Source of the DNA: Caldisericia bacterium
GTDB taxonomy: Bacteria > Caldisericota > Caldisericia > JAAYUI01
NCBI GenBank assembly: GCA_017999835.1
Contig: JAGNLA010000014.1
Location: 1 to 43,230 of the forward strand
Direction of reading: 5' to 3'
Length of the DNA: 43,230 nucleotides
The position numbers and the translations under genes are program-made. Shown in pieces: positions 1 to 8,530 of the stretch. Position 1 is the stretch's first letter. Every line of letters begins with the position of its first letter. The notes under the pieces are model-generated. The model saw nothing but the letters and a program-made list of their open reading frames with translations. It did not search any database and was not told the DNA's origin.

Positions 1-126
1 GGCGACAACGTTACCATGGAAGCCGACCTCATCGTCCCAGTAGCCATGGAAAAAGGCGACCGCTTCGCTATCCGTGAAGGTGGAAGAACCATCGGCGCAG
101 GCGTCGTAACAGAGATTTTGGAGTAA
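1..126 (+). CDS. tuf: Elongation factor Tu, C-terminal fragment
   Basis: This is the last 41 codons of EF-Tu, the GTPase that delivers aminoacyl-tRNA to the ribosome; the gene enters from outside the window. The reading frame is open from base 1 and ends in TAA. The residues visible are the end of beta-barrel domain 3, including the family-typical [18 protein letters not shown] stretch and the terminal TEILE. It lies 3 bases upstream of rpsJ, the usual junction between the str and S10 clusters, so the ribosomal genes are probably co-transcribed with it. The GTP-binding domain cannot be judged because it is not in the window. Confidence 0.97.
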   Translation, partial: GDNVTMEADLIVPVAMEKGDRFAIREGGRTIGAGVVTEILE

Positions 127-129
127 AGA

Positions 130-438
130 ATGAATCAGCAGAAGATGCGCATCAAGCTAAGAGCCTATGACCACGTCATCCTTGACCAGTCAGCGGCAAA
201 AATCGTGGAAACAGCAAGAAGAGCTGGAGCCAGCATTGCCGGCCCAGTACCACTTCCAACCTCACGCCAGGTTTTCACGGTGCTTCGCGCCCCAAATACT
301 GACAAAGACTCGCGCGAACAGTTTGAGATGAGAGTCCACAAGAGATTGCTCGACATTTTCGAGCCTTCAGCAGAAATCACAAAAGCCCTGATGAATATCG
401 ATCTGCCAGCAGGCGTTGATATCGAGATTAAGCTCTAG
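130..438 (+). CDS. rpsJ: 30S ribosomal protein S10
   Basis: S10 is a small-subunit head protein that also acts as NusE with NusB in antitermination. The 102-residue product has the normal family length and the N-terminal [11 protein letters not shown] signature, followed by the GPVPLPT and HKRLLDI segments. The ATG at 130 follows GGAGTAAAGA, which overlaps the tuf stop. It opens the S10 cluster, and rplC starts 17 bases downstream behind its own GGAG sites. Nothing is unusual. Confidence 0.98.
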   Translation: MNQQKMRIKLRAYDHVILDQSAAKIVETARRAGASIAGPVPLPTSRQVFTVLRAPNTDKDSREQFEMRVHKRLLDIFEPSAEITKALMNIDLPAGVDIEIKL

Positions 439-455
439 GAGATAAGGAGATTACC

Positions 456-1064
456 ATGGCCAAGGGTTTGATTGGCAAAAAGATTGGATGCACGCAGCTT
501 TGGGATGCAGACCAATATATGATGGTGACCGTCATTGAACGTGTACAGAATGTTATCATCGAACAAAAAGACAAGGCAAAGCACGGTTATGCCTCCATTA
601 AAGTTGGATACGAACCGGTATCTGCTGACAGGCTCACAAGACCGCTTTCTGGTATCTACGCAAAGAACAATGTTGCAACCCATCGTTATATGATGGAGTT
701 CCGCGACATGTCAGGCGATGTCGGATCAAGCCTCGAAGTGACTCAGTTTGCAGCAGGCGAAAAGGTTGACGTTGTCGGCACATCCAGAGGACTTGGATTT
801 GCTGGTGTTATGAAGAGACACCACTTCCACGGTGACTGGGATACACACGGTGCCATGTCACACAGAAGATCAGGTTCAATCGGTTGCCGTTTGACACCTG
901 GACACGTCATTAAAGGTATGAGAATGCCAGGACGCATGGGTGGAGACAGAGTAACCCAAAAGGGTCTCCAGGTTGTAAAAATTATCGAAGACAAAAACCT
1001 CATCCTCGTCAAGGGAACAATCCCTGGACCAAAGGGTGCGTATGTCGTTGTCAACGGGAAGTAG
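456..1064 (+). CDS. rplC: 50S ribosomal protein L3
   Basis: L3 is an early-assembly protein of the large subunit whose long loop reaches the peptidyl-transferase centre. The 202-residue product carries the conserved GTSRGLGFAG segment at about residues 108-117 and the loop region ending in MPGRMGG at about 157-163. Its N-terminus (MAKGLIGKKIGCTQ) is typical for the family. Two GGAG motifs just upstream support the ATG at 456. It lies between rpsJ and rplD as in most bacteria. Confidence 0.98.
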   Translation: MAKGLIGKKIGCTQLWDADQYMMVTVIERVQNVIIEQKDKAKHGYASIKVGYEPVSADRLTRPLSGIYAKNNVATHRYMMEFRDMSGDVGSSLEVTQFAAGEKVDVVGTSRGLGFAGVMKRHHFHGDWDTHGAMSHRRSGSIGCRLTPGHVIKGMRMPGRMGGDRVTQKGLQVVKIIEDKNLILVKGTIPGPKGAYVVVNGK

Positions 1065-1075
1065 GTCAGGAAGAA

Positions 1076-1726
1076 ATGAATATCCCGGTATACAACAATA
1101 AAGGCGAACAGGTCAAGACAGTCGAAGCCCCAGATGGAATCTGGTCAGTCGAACGTCATGGACAGTCAGAGTTCCTCTCAGTTCTCCAGAGACTTGCAGG
1201 TTCAAGAAGAGGCACAGCCTCAACAAAAGTTCGCGATGAAGTTCGCGGCGGCGGCAAGAAACCGTGGAGACAAAAAGGAACAGGACGTGCACGTCATGGT
1301 TCAACCACTTCACCACTCTGGCCAGGCGGCGGCGTAGTATTTGGTCCAAAACCAAGATCGTACGATTTCAAGATCAACAGGAAAGAAAGAAGACTTGCTC
1401 TCTTCTCAGCGCTGTCAAGCGTAGCAAAAGACAACAGAGTTAGAGTCATCGAAGGCATGCTCGTTGAAATTCCTGCAATTGAAAAGGGAAAGAGACCACA
1501 CATCACAAAGTCAGCACTCGAAAAGCTCGGAACAAACATCAACGCAAAGACTCTTCTTGTTTATCACCCGGAAAAGAACGGCGAAGTCGGACTTGCCCTC
1601 AACAATACAAAGCAAGTCTATGCTCTCTCCTATACAGCTCTCAATGTCTATGACATCCTAAACTGCAACCTTCTGGTTGTCACATCTGAGGCAATGGATG
1701 GAATCAGGGAGGTCTGGAATGATTGA
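1076..1726 (+). CDS. rplD: 50S ribosomal protein L4
   Basis: L4 lines the polypeptide exit tunnel and, in some bacteria, represses the S10 operon. The 216-residue product contains the arginine- and glycine-rich tunnel loop (GGGKKPWRQKGTGRARHG at about 59-76, then PLWPGGGVVFGP), which identifies the family. The ATG at 1076 follows AGGTCAGGAAGAA. The last 8 bases overlap the start of rplW, which suggests translational coupling. No L4-binding leader can be assessed because the operon promoter is outside the window. Confidence 0.98.
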   Translation: MNIPVYNNKGEQVKTVEAPDGIWSVERHGQSEFLSVLQRLAGSRRGTASTKVRDEVRGGGKKPWRQKGTGRARHGSTTSPLWPGGGVVFGPKPRSYDFKINRKERRLALFSALSSVAKDNRVRVIEGMLVEIPAIEKGKRPHITKSALEKLGTNINAKTLLVYHPEKNGEVGLALNNTKQVYALSYTALNVYDILNCNLLVVTSEAMDGIREVWND

Positions 1727-2015
1727 AGAAAGAAAGAACACACTCATTCACCCAGTGATCTCGGAAAAGAACACTGATCAGGAAGCGCTCCACAAGTACA
1801 CATTCACTGTTGCTTCAAAATCAACAAAAGCCCAGATCAAGCAAGACGTCGAAAAGATGTTCAAGGGTATCAAGGTCGAACACGTCAACGTGCTCAGACT
1901 CCCAGGAAAACCAAAAAGAACAAAGACTGGTTACAAGACAACATCAGCGGTCAAGAGAGCCATCGTGACAATAAAGAAGGGCCAGAAGATAGACATTCTG
2001 GAACAGCAAAGGTAG
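1719..2015 (+). CDS. rplW: 50S ribosomal protein L23
   Basis: L23 sits at the tunnel exit and docks trigger factor and the signal recognition particle. The 98-residue product has the LIHPVISEKN N-terminal motif and the basic GKPKRTKTGYKTT loop. An upstream in-frame ATG at 1677 would add 14 residues from inside rplD; the ATG at 1719 is preferred because it follows GGGAGG at 1707-1712 and gives the family-typical N-terminus. It overlaps rplD by 8 bases. Confidence 0.97.
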   Translation: MIEERKNTLIHPVISEKNTDQEALHKYTFTVASKSTKAQIKQDVEKMFKGIKVEHVNVLRLPGKPKRTKTGYKTTSAVKRAIVTIKKGQKIDILEQQR

Positions 2016-2024
2016 GTGTAGAGG

Positions 2025-2852
2025 ATGCCAATTAAGAAATTTAAGTCATTGACAGCTGGCACGAGACACCGAGAATCAATAATCTACAGCCAGATTACAA
2101 CAAACCAGCCGGAGAAGTCCCTTGTTCTTGGTCTCTCAAAGACAGCAGGGCGCTCAAACGGCAAAATCGCCATCCGTCATCGTGGCGGCGGCAACAAGAG
2201 GCTCTACAGAATCATCGACTTCAAGAGAGACAAGGATCTCCCGGGAACAGTCAAGACGATTGAATACGATCCAAACAGATCAGCATTCATAGCCCTTGTA
2301 AACTATCGTGACGGCGAAAAGCGCTACATCCTTGCTCCAGAGGGAATCAAGGTTGGAGACGTAGTCATCGCCTCAGAAACTGCAGACATCAAGCCAGGCA
2401 ACACCCTGCCATTGATCAAAATGCCACTTGGAACCATGGTTCATAATATCGAACTGGTACCAGGAAGAGGCGGAGTCATGGTCAGGTCAGCCGGCTCATC
2501 AGCACAGCTTCTTGCAAAAGAAGACGATTTCTGCCACATCAAGCTCCCATCCAACGAAGTCAGACTGGTACCGTCCCAGTGCAGGGCAACCGTTGGTCAG
2601 GTTTCCAATTCAGATCATGAAAAGGAAAAACTCGGCAAGGCCGGTATAACCAGGCATCGTGGCTGGAGACCCACCGTTCGTGGTGCCGTCCAGAACCCAA
2701 TCGACCACCCACACGGTGGCGGTTCAGGAAAATGCCCGGTTGGCCATCCTGGTCCTCTGACTCCATGGGGCAAACCAACACGTGGATACAAGACACGCAA
2801 TCCAAAGAAGGCTTCAGGCAAGCTCATTGTCAGAAGATCCAAGGGCAGGTAA
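2025..2852 (+). CDS. rplB: 50S ribosomal protein L2
   Basis: L2 supports subunit association and the peptidyl-transferase centre. The 275-residue protein has the usual length and ends with the hallmark [10 protein letters not shown] segment, which contains the conserved histidine near the active site, followed by [12 protein letters not shown]. The ATG at 2025 is preceded by GGTGTAGAGG. Its order between rplW and rpsS is canonical. Confidence 0.98.
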   Translation: MPIKKFKSLTAGTRHRESIIYSQITTNQPEKSLVLGLSKTAGRSNGKIAIRHRGGGNKRLYRIIDFKRDKDLPGTVKTIEYDPNRSAFIALVNYRDGEKRYILAPEGIKVGDVVIASETADIKPGNTLPLIKMPLGTMVHNIELVPGRGGVMVRSAGSSAQLLAKEDDFCHIKLPSNEVRLVPSQCRATVGQVSNSDHEKEKLGKAGITRHRGWRPTVRGAVQNPIDHPHGGGSGKCPVGHPGPLTPWGKPTRGYKTRNPKKASGKLIVRRSKGR

Positions 2853-2855
2853 TTC

Positions 2856-3140
2856 ATGGGCAGATCATCAAAGAAACCAGCAGTTATCGATGAAAGACTC
2901 CAGGAACGCATCAAAAAGATGATCGAAACCGGAGACAAGAGAGTACTTAAGGTCTGGTGCAGAAGAGCACTCGTAACCGATGAGATGGTTGGATTTACAA
3001 TCGGCGTGCATAATGGAAAAAATCATGTTCCAGTATACATCACAAAACCGATGGTTGGCCACAGACTCGGTGAATACGCAATCACCAGAAACTTCAAGGG
3101 TCACAGGCGTCCAACTGAGCGCTCCACGGCTTTGACATAG
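2856..3140 (+). CDS. rpsS: 30S ribosomal protein S19
   Basis: S19 forms a head complex with S13 and contacts tRNA. The 94-residue product has the MGRSSKKPAVID N-terminus, the VYITKPMVGHRLGEYA motif and the FKGH box typical of bacterial S19. It starts 3 bases after the rplB stop, with the purine-rich end of rplB (AAGGGCAGG) as the probable ribosome binding site. Nothing is unusual. Confidence 0.97.
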   Translation: MGRSSKKPAVIDERLQERIKKMIETGDKRVLKVWCRRALVTDEMVGFTIGVHNGKNHVPVYITKPMVGHRLGEYAITRNFKGHRRPTERSTALT

Positions 3141-3149
3141 AGGTGAACG

Positions 3150-3500
3150 ATGGAAGTTACTAAAACACAAAAAGCAGTTCTCCGCCATGTACAGATCTCG
3201 CCACGTAAGGCAAGACTTGTCATAGGCATGATCAGGGGCAAGCAGGTTGACGAAGCGGAAGCCATTCTTCATGCACTTCCACACAAAGCTGCAAAGTTGA
3301 TCCTCAAGGTTGTTAAGTCAGCAGCTGCAAACGCAGTACACAATGACCACCAGGATCGCCAGACCCTCAAGGTTACAAAAGCATATATCAACATGGGAAC
3401 ACCATGGAGACGCATCCAGCCACGCGGCATGGGCAGAGGCGACATAATCAAGAAGCGCACCAGCCATATCTGCGTCGAAGTGACCCCGGAGGTGGAGTGA
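3150..3500 (+). CDS. rplV: 50S ribosomal protein L22
   Basis: L22 lines the exit tunnel beside L4. The 116-residue product shows the ISPRKARLVIGMIRGK helix region and the C-terminal beta-hairpin with PWRRIQPRGMGRGDIIKKRTSH, the part that reaches into the tunnel and is often altered in macrolide resistance. I see no insertion or deletion there. The start follows GAGGTGAACG. Confidence 0.97.
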   Translation: MEVTKTQKAVLRHVQISPRKARLVIGMIRGKQVDEAEAILHALPHKAAKLILKVVKSAAANAVHNDHQDRQTLKVTKAYINMGTPWRRIQPRGMGRGDIIKKRTSHICVEVTPEVE

Positions 3501-3501
3501 T

Positions 3502-4164
3502 ATGGGACAGAAGGTACATCCATACGGGTTCAGGCTCGGAGTCATCCAGCCATGGAAATCCAACTGGTTCTGCGCAAAAGACGCTGATTTTAAAAAATTC
3601 ATCGGCGAAGACACAGCAATCAGGAAAGTAGTTGAAGAGCTTGGCATGGAAGCTGGCGTTGCCGATGTTATCATCGAAAGACGCGCAGCTGAAGTCAGAG
3701 TCATCATCATGACTGCAAAGCCAGGCATCGTCATCGGTAGAAAAGGTGCATCAGCCGATAAGCTCAAAGCAAGACTTCAGGGATTGATTTCTGCAAAAAA
3801 CCTCAAGCTTGACATTGTCGAGATGAGAAGCCCGGATCTCAACGCAAAGCTCCTTGGTGAGTGGATTGCTGACCAGGTCCTTAAGAGAATCCCGTACAAG
3901 AGAGCCATGAAACAGGCTCTTGCCAGAGCGGTGAAGTCAGGTGCAAAAGGCGTGAAGATTATGGCATCAGGTCGTCTTGCTGGTGCAGAAATTGCCCGCG
4001 AAGAGTGGTTCAGAGAAGGACGCGTTCCTCTCCACACCCTCAAAGCAGACATTGATTTCCATATCACGCATTGCACAACAAAATTCGGTGTCATTGGCAT
4101 CAAGGTTTGGGTCTACAAATCAGATAAACCAACCAATGGCCCATATTCGCAGAGAAGAAGCTAG
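3502..4164 (+). CDS. rpsC: 30S ribosomal protein S3
   Basis: S3 is a head protein with RNA-unwinding function at the mRNA entry channel. The 220-residue product begins MGQKVHPYGFRLG, has the type-2 KH domain GXXG loop in PGIVIGRKGAS at about residues 73-83, and ends with a C-terminal domain containing GRLAGAEIAR. The start sits 1 base after the rplV stop behind GGAGGTGGAG. Length and motifs are normal. Confidence 0.98.
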   Translation: MGQKVHPYGFRLGVIQPWKSNWFCAKDADFKKFIGEDTAIRKVVEELGMEAGVADVIIERRAAEVRVIIMTAKPGIVIGRKGASADKLKARLQGLISAKNLKLDIVEMRSPDLNAKLLGEWIADQVLKRIPYKRAMKQALARAVKSGAKGVKIMASGRLAGAEIAREEWFREGRVPLHTLKADIDFHITHCTTKFGVIGIKVWVYKSDKPTNGPYSQRRS

Positions 4165-4171
4165 GTGAAAC

Positions 4172-4600
4172 ATGTTACAGCCAGAGAGAACCAAATATAG
4201 AAAACAACAGCGTGGTAGAATGCGCGGAATTTCCAAGGGCGGAACCGAGCTGGCGTTTGGTGAGTATGGCATCCAGGCAATGGAATGTTCATGGATCACA
4301 GCACGCCAGATTGAAGCAGTCCGTCTTGCGGTTACATCAAGAATTCCGAAGACCGGAAGACTTTGGATTCGCATTTTCCCGGACAAGCCAATCTCAAAAA
4401 AACCGCTTGAATCAAGAATGGGTAAGGGTAAAGCCGACACAGAACAGTGGGTTGCCGTCGTAAAACCAGGACGCATCATGGTCGAATTTAACGGCTGCGA
4501 TGAAGAAACAGCCAGAAGAACCATCCGTATTGCCGGCTCCAAACTCCCAATCTTCACAAGGTTTGTATCAAGACAGACCGAGCAGGAGGCAGCACTATGA
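4172..4600 (+). CDS. rplP: 50S ribosomal protein L16
   Basis: L16 is essential for the tRNA A-site region of the large subunit. The 142-residue product starts with [17 protein letters not shown] and contains the [10 protein letters not shown] and RIFPDKPI motifs. The ATG follows AGGTGAAAC. It overlaps rpmC by 4 bases (ATGA), which indicates coupled translation. Confidence 0.98.
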   Translation: MLQPERTKYRKQQRGRMRGISKGGTELAFGEYGIQAMECSWITARQIEAVRLAVTSRIPKTGRLWIRIFPDKPISKKPLESRMGKGKADTEQWVAVVKPGRIMVEFNGCDEETARRTIRIAGSKLPIFTRFVSRQTEQEAAL

Positions 4601-4797
4601 AAAAAGAAAAAATTAAAGCCATGAGCCTCCCCGAAATGGAAACAGAGCTCAAAAAGCTGGAAATGGAAAGAGTTAGACTCGTGTTCAAGCACAAGAACCG
4701 TCAACTTGACAAGGTTATGAAGCTTCGCGAAGTGAAACTTGACATCGTAAGACTGAAAACCTTTATCCAGCAGAAAGAAGAGGGAACCCTGGTATGA
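4597..4797 (+). CDS. rpmC: 50S ribosomal protein L29
   Basis: L29 is a small two-helix protein at the tunnel exit next to L23. The 66-residue product has the expected charged coiled structure, with [14 protein letters not shown] in helix 1 and the [13 protein letters not shown] segment near the C-terminus. It overlaps both neighbours by 4 bases, and GGAGG inside the rplP 3' end gives its ribosome binding site. Confidence 0.95.
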   Translation: MKKEKIKAMSLPEMETELKKLEMERVRLVFKHKNRQLDKVMKLREVKLDIVRLKTFIQQKEEGTLV

Positions 4798-5072
4798 GCG
4801 ACACCGATAAGACTATTATTCGAAGAACCGGCAGGGTTGTCTCAGACAAAATGGAAAAGACCATTGTCGTGGCCGTTGAAAGAATGTTTGAGCATCCGGT
4901 CTACAAAAAAAGAATCAGAAGAACAACAAAATATTTCGTTCATGATGAAAACAATGAAGCAAGAATGGGCGATCTCGTCGAATTCGTCGACTGCAGACCA
5001 ATCTCAAAGAACTGCCACTGGCGTCTCATACAGATCGTTGAAAAAGCTCCAGAATCTGAGGTGAGGAAATGA
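4794..5072 (+). CDS. rpsQ: 30S ribosomal protein S17
   Basis: S17 is a primary 16S rRNA-binding protein with an OB fold. The 92-residue product shows the diagnostic [18 protein letters not shown] segment and the [11 protein letters not shown] motif. A short N-terminal lead ([10 protein letters not shown]) and a C-terminal acidic tail fit the bacterial family. Start and stop both overlap the adjoining genes by 4 bases. Confidence 0.97.
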   Translation: MSDTDKTIIRRTGRVVSDKMEKTIVVAVERMFEHPVYKKRIRRTTKYFVHDENNEARMGDLVEFVDCRPISKNCHWRLIQIVEKAPESEVRK

Positions 5073-5437
5073 TACTCCCATACTCCAGACTCAAAGTGGC
5101 TGACAACTCGGGTGCCCGTATTGTCAGAGTCATTCGTGTTATGGGTGGTGGCAACAAGGAATATGGCCATGTCGGAGACCAGATTAAGGTTTCAGTCAAG
5201 GATGCCATTCCAAATTCAGCCATCAGAAAAGGAACAATTGAAACAGCAGTTATCGTCAGAACAAGTCATCCAGTCGTTCGCAGGGATGGCTCAAGAGTAA
5301 GGTTCGACGACAATGCTGCCGTCATTATTGATAAAGACGGAAACCCAAAAGGCACACGCATCTTCGGGCCTGTCTGCAGGGAACTGCGTGACAAGGGCTA
5401 CATGAAGATCGTTTCGCTTGCGCCGGAGGTGGTGTGA
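5069..5437 (+). CDS. rplN: 50S ribosomal protein L14
   Basis: L14 sits at the subunit interface near L19 and the translational GTPase site. The 122-residue product is the canonical length and includes [17 protein letters not shown] near the N-terminus and [24 protein letters not shown] at the C-terminus. The ATG at 5069 overlaps the rpsQ stop. Nothing is unusual. Confidence 0.98.
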   Translation: MILPYSRLKVADNSGARIVRVIRVMGGGNKEYGHVGDQIKVSVKDAIPNSAIRKGTIETAVIVRTSHPVVRRDGSRVRFDDNAAVIIDKDGNPKGTRIFGPVCRELRDKGYMKIVSLAPEVV

Positions 5438-5778
5438 TGCGTACAGAGCCAAAAAGATATCTCTCGATTAAAAAAGGCGACATGGTAAAAATTGTTGCCG
5501 GCAAATCAAGAGGCAGGACCGGCAGAGTCAAGGAAGTTATTTCCGAAGACGACAGAGTCATTGTCGAGAATGCAAACATGATGACCAAAGTTACTCGCCC
5601 GACTCAAAAAAACCCAAGGCGCGACTTTATTAAGTTGGAAGCCCCACTTCATCGCTCAAACGTGATGCTTGTGTGCCCCAACTGCAAAAAAGTCACCAGA
5701 GTGGCGCACGAGATCCTTCCAGATGGAAAAAAAGTCAGGAAGTGCACTCATTGTCATTCTGCGATTGACAAGGCATGA
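5437..5778 (+). CDS. rplX: 50S ribosomal protein L24
   Basis: L24 starts large-subunit assembly. The product has the KOW motif region IKKGDMVKIVAGKSRGRTG near the N-terminus and RPTQKNPRRDFI in the middle. A GTG at 5434 is possible, but the ATG at 5437 is 7 bases from GGAGG (5425-5429), a better spacing, and gives 113 residues. The C-terminal part carries two CxxC pairs (CPNC and CTHC), a small zinc-ribbon seen in many but not all bacterial L24 proteins. Confidence 0.96.
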   Translation: MRTEPKRYLSIKKGDMVKIVAGKSRGRTGRVKEVISEDDRVIVENANMMTKVTRPTQKNPRRDFIKLEAPLHRSNVMLVCPNCKKVTRVAHEILPDGKKVRKCTHCHSAIDKA

Positions 5779-5789
5779 GGTAGAGAAAG

Positions 5790-6440
5790 ATGGCAGAAGC
5801 AAAAGGTGCGAAGCCGGCAGCAAAACCGGCAAAGAAGGGAACCGCAACGGCAGTAAAAGGTGGAGTAGCCGAGTCCATGAAGACAAAAACCATGGGCAAC
5901 CAGGCCTACACCGACAAATACCGCTCACAGGTAGTGCCGGCGCTCATGAAGCGTTTCAAGTATGACAACGTCATGATGGTTCCAAAACTCATTAAGATCA
6001 CGTTTAATCGTGGTGTCGGCGAATATGTCGTCAACCCAAAGGCAATGGATTCGACAGTCGACGAAATGTTCCTTATTACAAGTCAGAGACCGAGCATAAG
6101 GAAAGCAAAAAAATCCATTGCAAACTTTAAAATCAGGATCGGCAACCCAATCGGCTGCATGGTTACTCTTCGTGGAAACAGAATGTACGCCTTCTCCCAG
6201 AAGCTTTGTGAAGTCGCACTTCCACGTATCAGGGACTTCAAGGGTCTCTCACCACACGCATTTGATGGCAGAGGCAACTACACGTTCGGCATCAAAGAAC
6301 AGCTCATATTCCCGGAAATTGACTACGATAAAGTAGACAAAACCAGGGGATTCAACGTGAGTATCTGCACATCGGCTAAAACTGACGAGGAATGCAAAGC
6401 TCTGCTTGAGCTCATTGGTTTCCCGTTCAGGGAGAGATAA
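5790..6440 (+). CDS. rplE: 50S ribosomal protein L5 with basic N-terminal extension
   Basis: L5 binds 5S rRNA and bridges to the small-subunit head. The core from about residue 39 ([14 protein letters not shown]) to the end (LIGFPFRER) is a normal L5, with [22 protein letters not shown] as the signature. The 216-residue length exceeds the usual 180 or so because of a lysine/alanine-rich N-terminal extension. The start at 5790 is supported by GAGGTAGAG 8 bases upstream. An internal ATG at 5877 would remove most of the extension but lacks a well-spaced binding site. Confidence 0.95.
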   Translation: MAEAKGAKPAAKPAKKGTATAVKGGVAESMKTKTMGNQAYTDKYRSQVVPALMKRFKYDNVMMVPKLIKITFNRGVGEYVVNPKAMDSTVDEMFLITSQRPSIRKAKKSIANFKIRIGNPIGCMVTLRGNRMYAFSQKLCEVALPRIRDFKGLSPHAFDGRGNYTFGIKEQLIFPEIDYDKVDKTRGFNVSICTSAKTDEECKALLELIGFPFRER

Positions 6441-6450
6441 GGAGTAGGCT

Positions 6451-6636
6451 ATGGCAAGATTGGCAATGATAAACAAATCGAACAGGAAGCCAAAATTTTC
6501 AACCAGGCATAAAAACCGCTGCCAGATCTGCGGTAGACCGAGAGCATACTATGGTAAATTCGGTCTTTGCAGGCTCTGCCTTCGCAAACTTGCCAATGAA
6601 GGCAAGATCCCTGGACTAACCAAGGCTTCGTGGTAG
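6451..6636 (+). CDS. rpsN: 30S ribosomal protein S14, zinc-binding type Z
   Basis: S14 is a head protein. The 61-residue product is the short zinc-binding form: CQICGRPR and CRLCLRK provide the four cysteine ligands, and the sequence ends in GLTKASW. This form is typical of Firmicutes, Thermotogae, Actinobacteria and other lineages, unlike the longer zinc-free proteobacterial S14. The ATG follows AAGGAGTAGGCT. Its stop lies 8 bases before the rpsH start. Confidence 0.97.
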   Translation: MARLAMINKSNRKPKFSTRHKNRCQICGRPRAYYGKFGLCRLCLRKLANEGKIPGLTKASW

Positions 6637-6644
6637 GAGGAATC

Positions 6645-7043
6645 ATGATAACAGATCCAATTGCAGACATGATTATCCGCATTAAGAACGCAAACCTGAC
6701 AAAAGAGAATTTTGTAATGATACCGCATTCCAACGTCAAGGAAGAGATCGCAAGAATTCTTCACCAGACTGGTTTTATTGCTGAGTATCAGGTTCAGGAA
6801 ATTGAGAACCATAAAAACATGAGGGTTTTCCTTAAGTATAATGGTTCAACAAGGGAAAGGGTCATCACCGATTTCAAGCGTGTCAGCAAATGTGGTAGAA
6901 GACATTATGTTGGCAGTGACTCCATTCCAAAAGTGCTTCGCGGCATGGGTGTCGTGATCATGAGCACATCAAAAGGCATCATGACCGGACACGAAGCCGT
7001 CAAGCTTCACCAGGGCGGCGAAGTGATCGCCTACGTCTGGTAG
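6645..7043 (+). CDS. rpsH: 30S ribosomal protein S8
   Basis: S8 binds the central domain of 16S rRNA and in some bacteria represses the spc operon. The 132-residue product begins ITDPIADMIIRIKNA and ends with GVVIMSTSKGIMTGHEA and EVIAYVW, both family hallmarks. An in-frame GTG at 6633 and TTG at 6630 lie upstream, but the ATG at 6645 follows TAGGAGGAATC and gives the conserved N-terminus. Confidence 0.97.
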   Translation: MITDPIADMIIRIKNANLTKENFVMIPHSNVKEEIARILHQTGFIAEYQVQEIENHKNMRVFLKYNGSTRERVITDFKRVSKCGRRHYVGSDSIPKVLRGMGVVIMSTSKGIMTGHEAVKLHQGGEVIAYVW

Positions 7044-7053
7044 GAGGCAAGGC

Positions 7054-7617
7054 ATGTCACGAGTAGGTAAAAAACCAATTACAATCACAAAGGGTGTCGA
7101 TGTAACAATCGACAAACTCGTTGGACCAGGATACAGGGTCTCAGTAAAGGGACCAAAAGGTCAGCTGGTCAGAGAGTTTCCACATGACAAAATCAAATTG
7201 ACAATGGAAGCCGGAATAATAACGGTTGAGAGGCTTTCAAACCTCAAATCCGCGCAACAACTTCACGGAACCGTTCGTGCTCATATCAATAATATGGTTA
7301 CGGGTGTGTCAGTCGGTTTCAAGAAGACCCTGCTTCTCACTGGTGTCGGTTACAAAGCTGCTGCAGCCGGTTCCAAAATCACCTTCAACCTTGGTTACTC
7401 TCATCCCATTGAAGTCCAGGTTCCTGCAGACCTTAAGGCTGTTACGCCAAAGGATAACAAGGTCGAAGTTGAAGGGTTCGACAAGGAACTCCTCGGCGCA
7501 TTCTGCCACAAGCTCAGATATCTTCGCGACCCAAACCCGTACTCGGCAAAGGGTGTCAGCTATGAAGGCGAAGTTATCAGACGCAAGCCTGGCAAGACAA
7601 TGACCAAAGGAGCGTAG
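7054..7617 (+). CDS. rplF: 50S ribosomal protein L6
   Basis: L6 contacts the sarcin-ricin loop region of 23S rRNA. The 187-residue product has MSRVGKKPI at the start, the LLLTGVGYKAA segment at the domain junction, and the C-terminal LRDPNPYSAKGVSYEGEVIRRKPGK signature. TAGGAGGCAAGGC precedes the ATG. The length is slightly above average owing to a short C-terminal tail. Confidence 0.98.
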   Translation: MSRVGKKPITITKGVDVTIDKLVGPGYRVSVKGPKGQLVREFPHDKIKLTMEAGIITVERLSNLKSAQQLHGTVRAHINNMVTGVSVGFKKTLLLTGVGYKAAAAGSKITFNLGYSHPIEVQVPADLKAVTPKDNKVEVEGFDKELLGAFCHKLRYLRDPNPYSAKGVSYEGEVIRRKPGKTMTKGA

Positions 7618-7622
7618 TAACC

Positions 7623-7982
7623 ATGTTTGAACAATACAATAGAAACGCCGAACGTCTGAGAAGGAAGGCTGCAATCAGAAGAAAAGTCGCTGGCACACCG
7701 CAGAGGCCAAGGCTTACAGTTTTCCGCAGTCTCAAGCACATCAGCGTTCAGGTCATTGACGACACAACCGGCAACACACTCTTGAGCGTGCACTCGGGTT
7801 CGAAAGAAATGGGACTTAAAGGTAAGAACATCGAAGTCTGCAAGAAAGTCGGACAGACAGCGGCAAAAAAAGCCATCGAAATGGGCATCAATGAGGTAGT
7901 GTTTGACCGCTCGGGTTATCTTTATCATGGCAGGATTAAAGCCCTTGCCGACGCGGCAAGAGAAGCCGGTCTCAAGTTCTAG
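7623..7982 (+). CDS. rplR: 50S ribosomal protein L18
   Basis: L18 binds 5S rRNA with L5. The 119-residue product shows RRKVAGTPQRPRLTVFRSLKHI and the C-terminal VVFDRSGYLYHGRIKALADAAREAGLKF signature. AAAGGAGCG upstream of the ATG gives the ribosome binding site. It lies in the canonical place between rplF and rpsE. Confidence 0.97.
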   Translation: MFEQYNRNAERLRRKAAIRRKVAGTPQRPRLTVFRSLKHISVQVIDDTTGNTLLSVHSGSKEMGLKGKNIEVCKKVGQTAAKKAIEMGINEVVFDRSGYLYHGRIKALADAAREAGLKF

Positions 7983-7991
7983 GAGGACAGT

Positions 7992-8528
7992 ATGGCAGAT
8001 AGAGAAAGAAGACCGGGAAGAGATAGGGAACCAGTCGATGAAAGATACGTCGAACAGATTGTCCAGATTTCCCGTGTCAGCAAGACAGTAAAAGGTGGTA
8101 AGAGAATGAGATTCAGGGTTTTGGTCGTCGTTGGCGACAAAACCCAGCCAGCAGTCGGCATTGGAATTGGTAAAGCAAAAGAAATTCCAGTAGCCGTCAA
8201 AAAGGCTGTTACCAGAGCAAAAAGAGAAATGGTCTCAGTCCCACTCTCAGGAACCACAATTCCACACGATTTGGTTTCAACAATTGGTTCAACAAGAGTA
8301 TATCTTGCACCAGCCGTTCCAGGCACTGGCTTAATCGCCGGCGGCGCAGTCCGTACAGTCCTTGAGAAGGCAGGCATAAAAGATGTCATCTCAAAGGCAC
8401 ACGGACCAACAAGTGCAGTCAACCTTGCAAAAGCAACCCTTAAAGCTCTGGGCGACCTTCGTGAGCCGAAGAAATATGCTGCTTCCAGAGGCATCTCAGT
8501 AGCCCAGTTGTTTGGAAGGCAGGCGTAA
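7992..8528 (+). CDS. rpsE: 30S ribosomal protein S5
   Basis: S5 supports translational accuracy at the mRNA entry site. The 178-residue product has a basic N-terminus, then the double-stranded RNA-binding fold with VSKTVKGGKRMRFRVLVVVGD and GIGKAKEIPVAVKKA, and the C-terminal PVPGTGLIAGG-like segment (here AVPGTGLIAGGAVR). The start follows AGGAGGACAGT. The next gene, 2 bases downstream, is rplO: the rpmD gene that usually lies between them is absent. Confidence 0.98.
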   Translation: MADRERRPGRDREPVDERYVEQIVQISRVSKTVKGGKRMRFRVLVVVGDKTQPAVGIGIGKAKEIPVAVKKAVTRAKREMVSVPLSGTTIPHDLVSTIGSTRVYLAPAVPGTGLIAGGAVRTVLEKAGIKDVISKAHGPTSAVNLAKATLKALGDLREPKKYAASRGISVAQLFGRQA

Positions 8529-8530
8529 AT

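Noticed and set aside
3318-3767. Antisense open frame of 149 codons opposite rplV and rpsC
   Set aside because: It is the complement of two well-supported ribosomal genes, with no initiation signal.
4120-4704. Long antisense open frame (194 codons) opposite rplP and rpmC
   Set aside because: It lies wholly opposite two certain ribosomal genes, has no ribosome binding site or promoter, and its composition is that of a complementary shadow.
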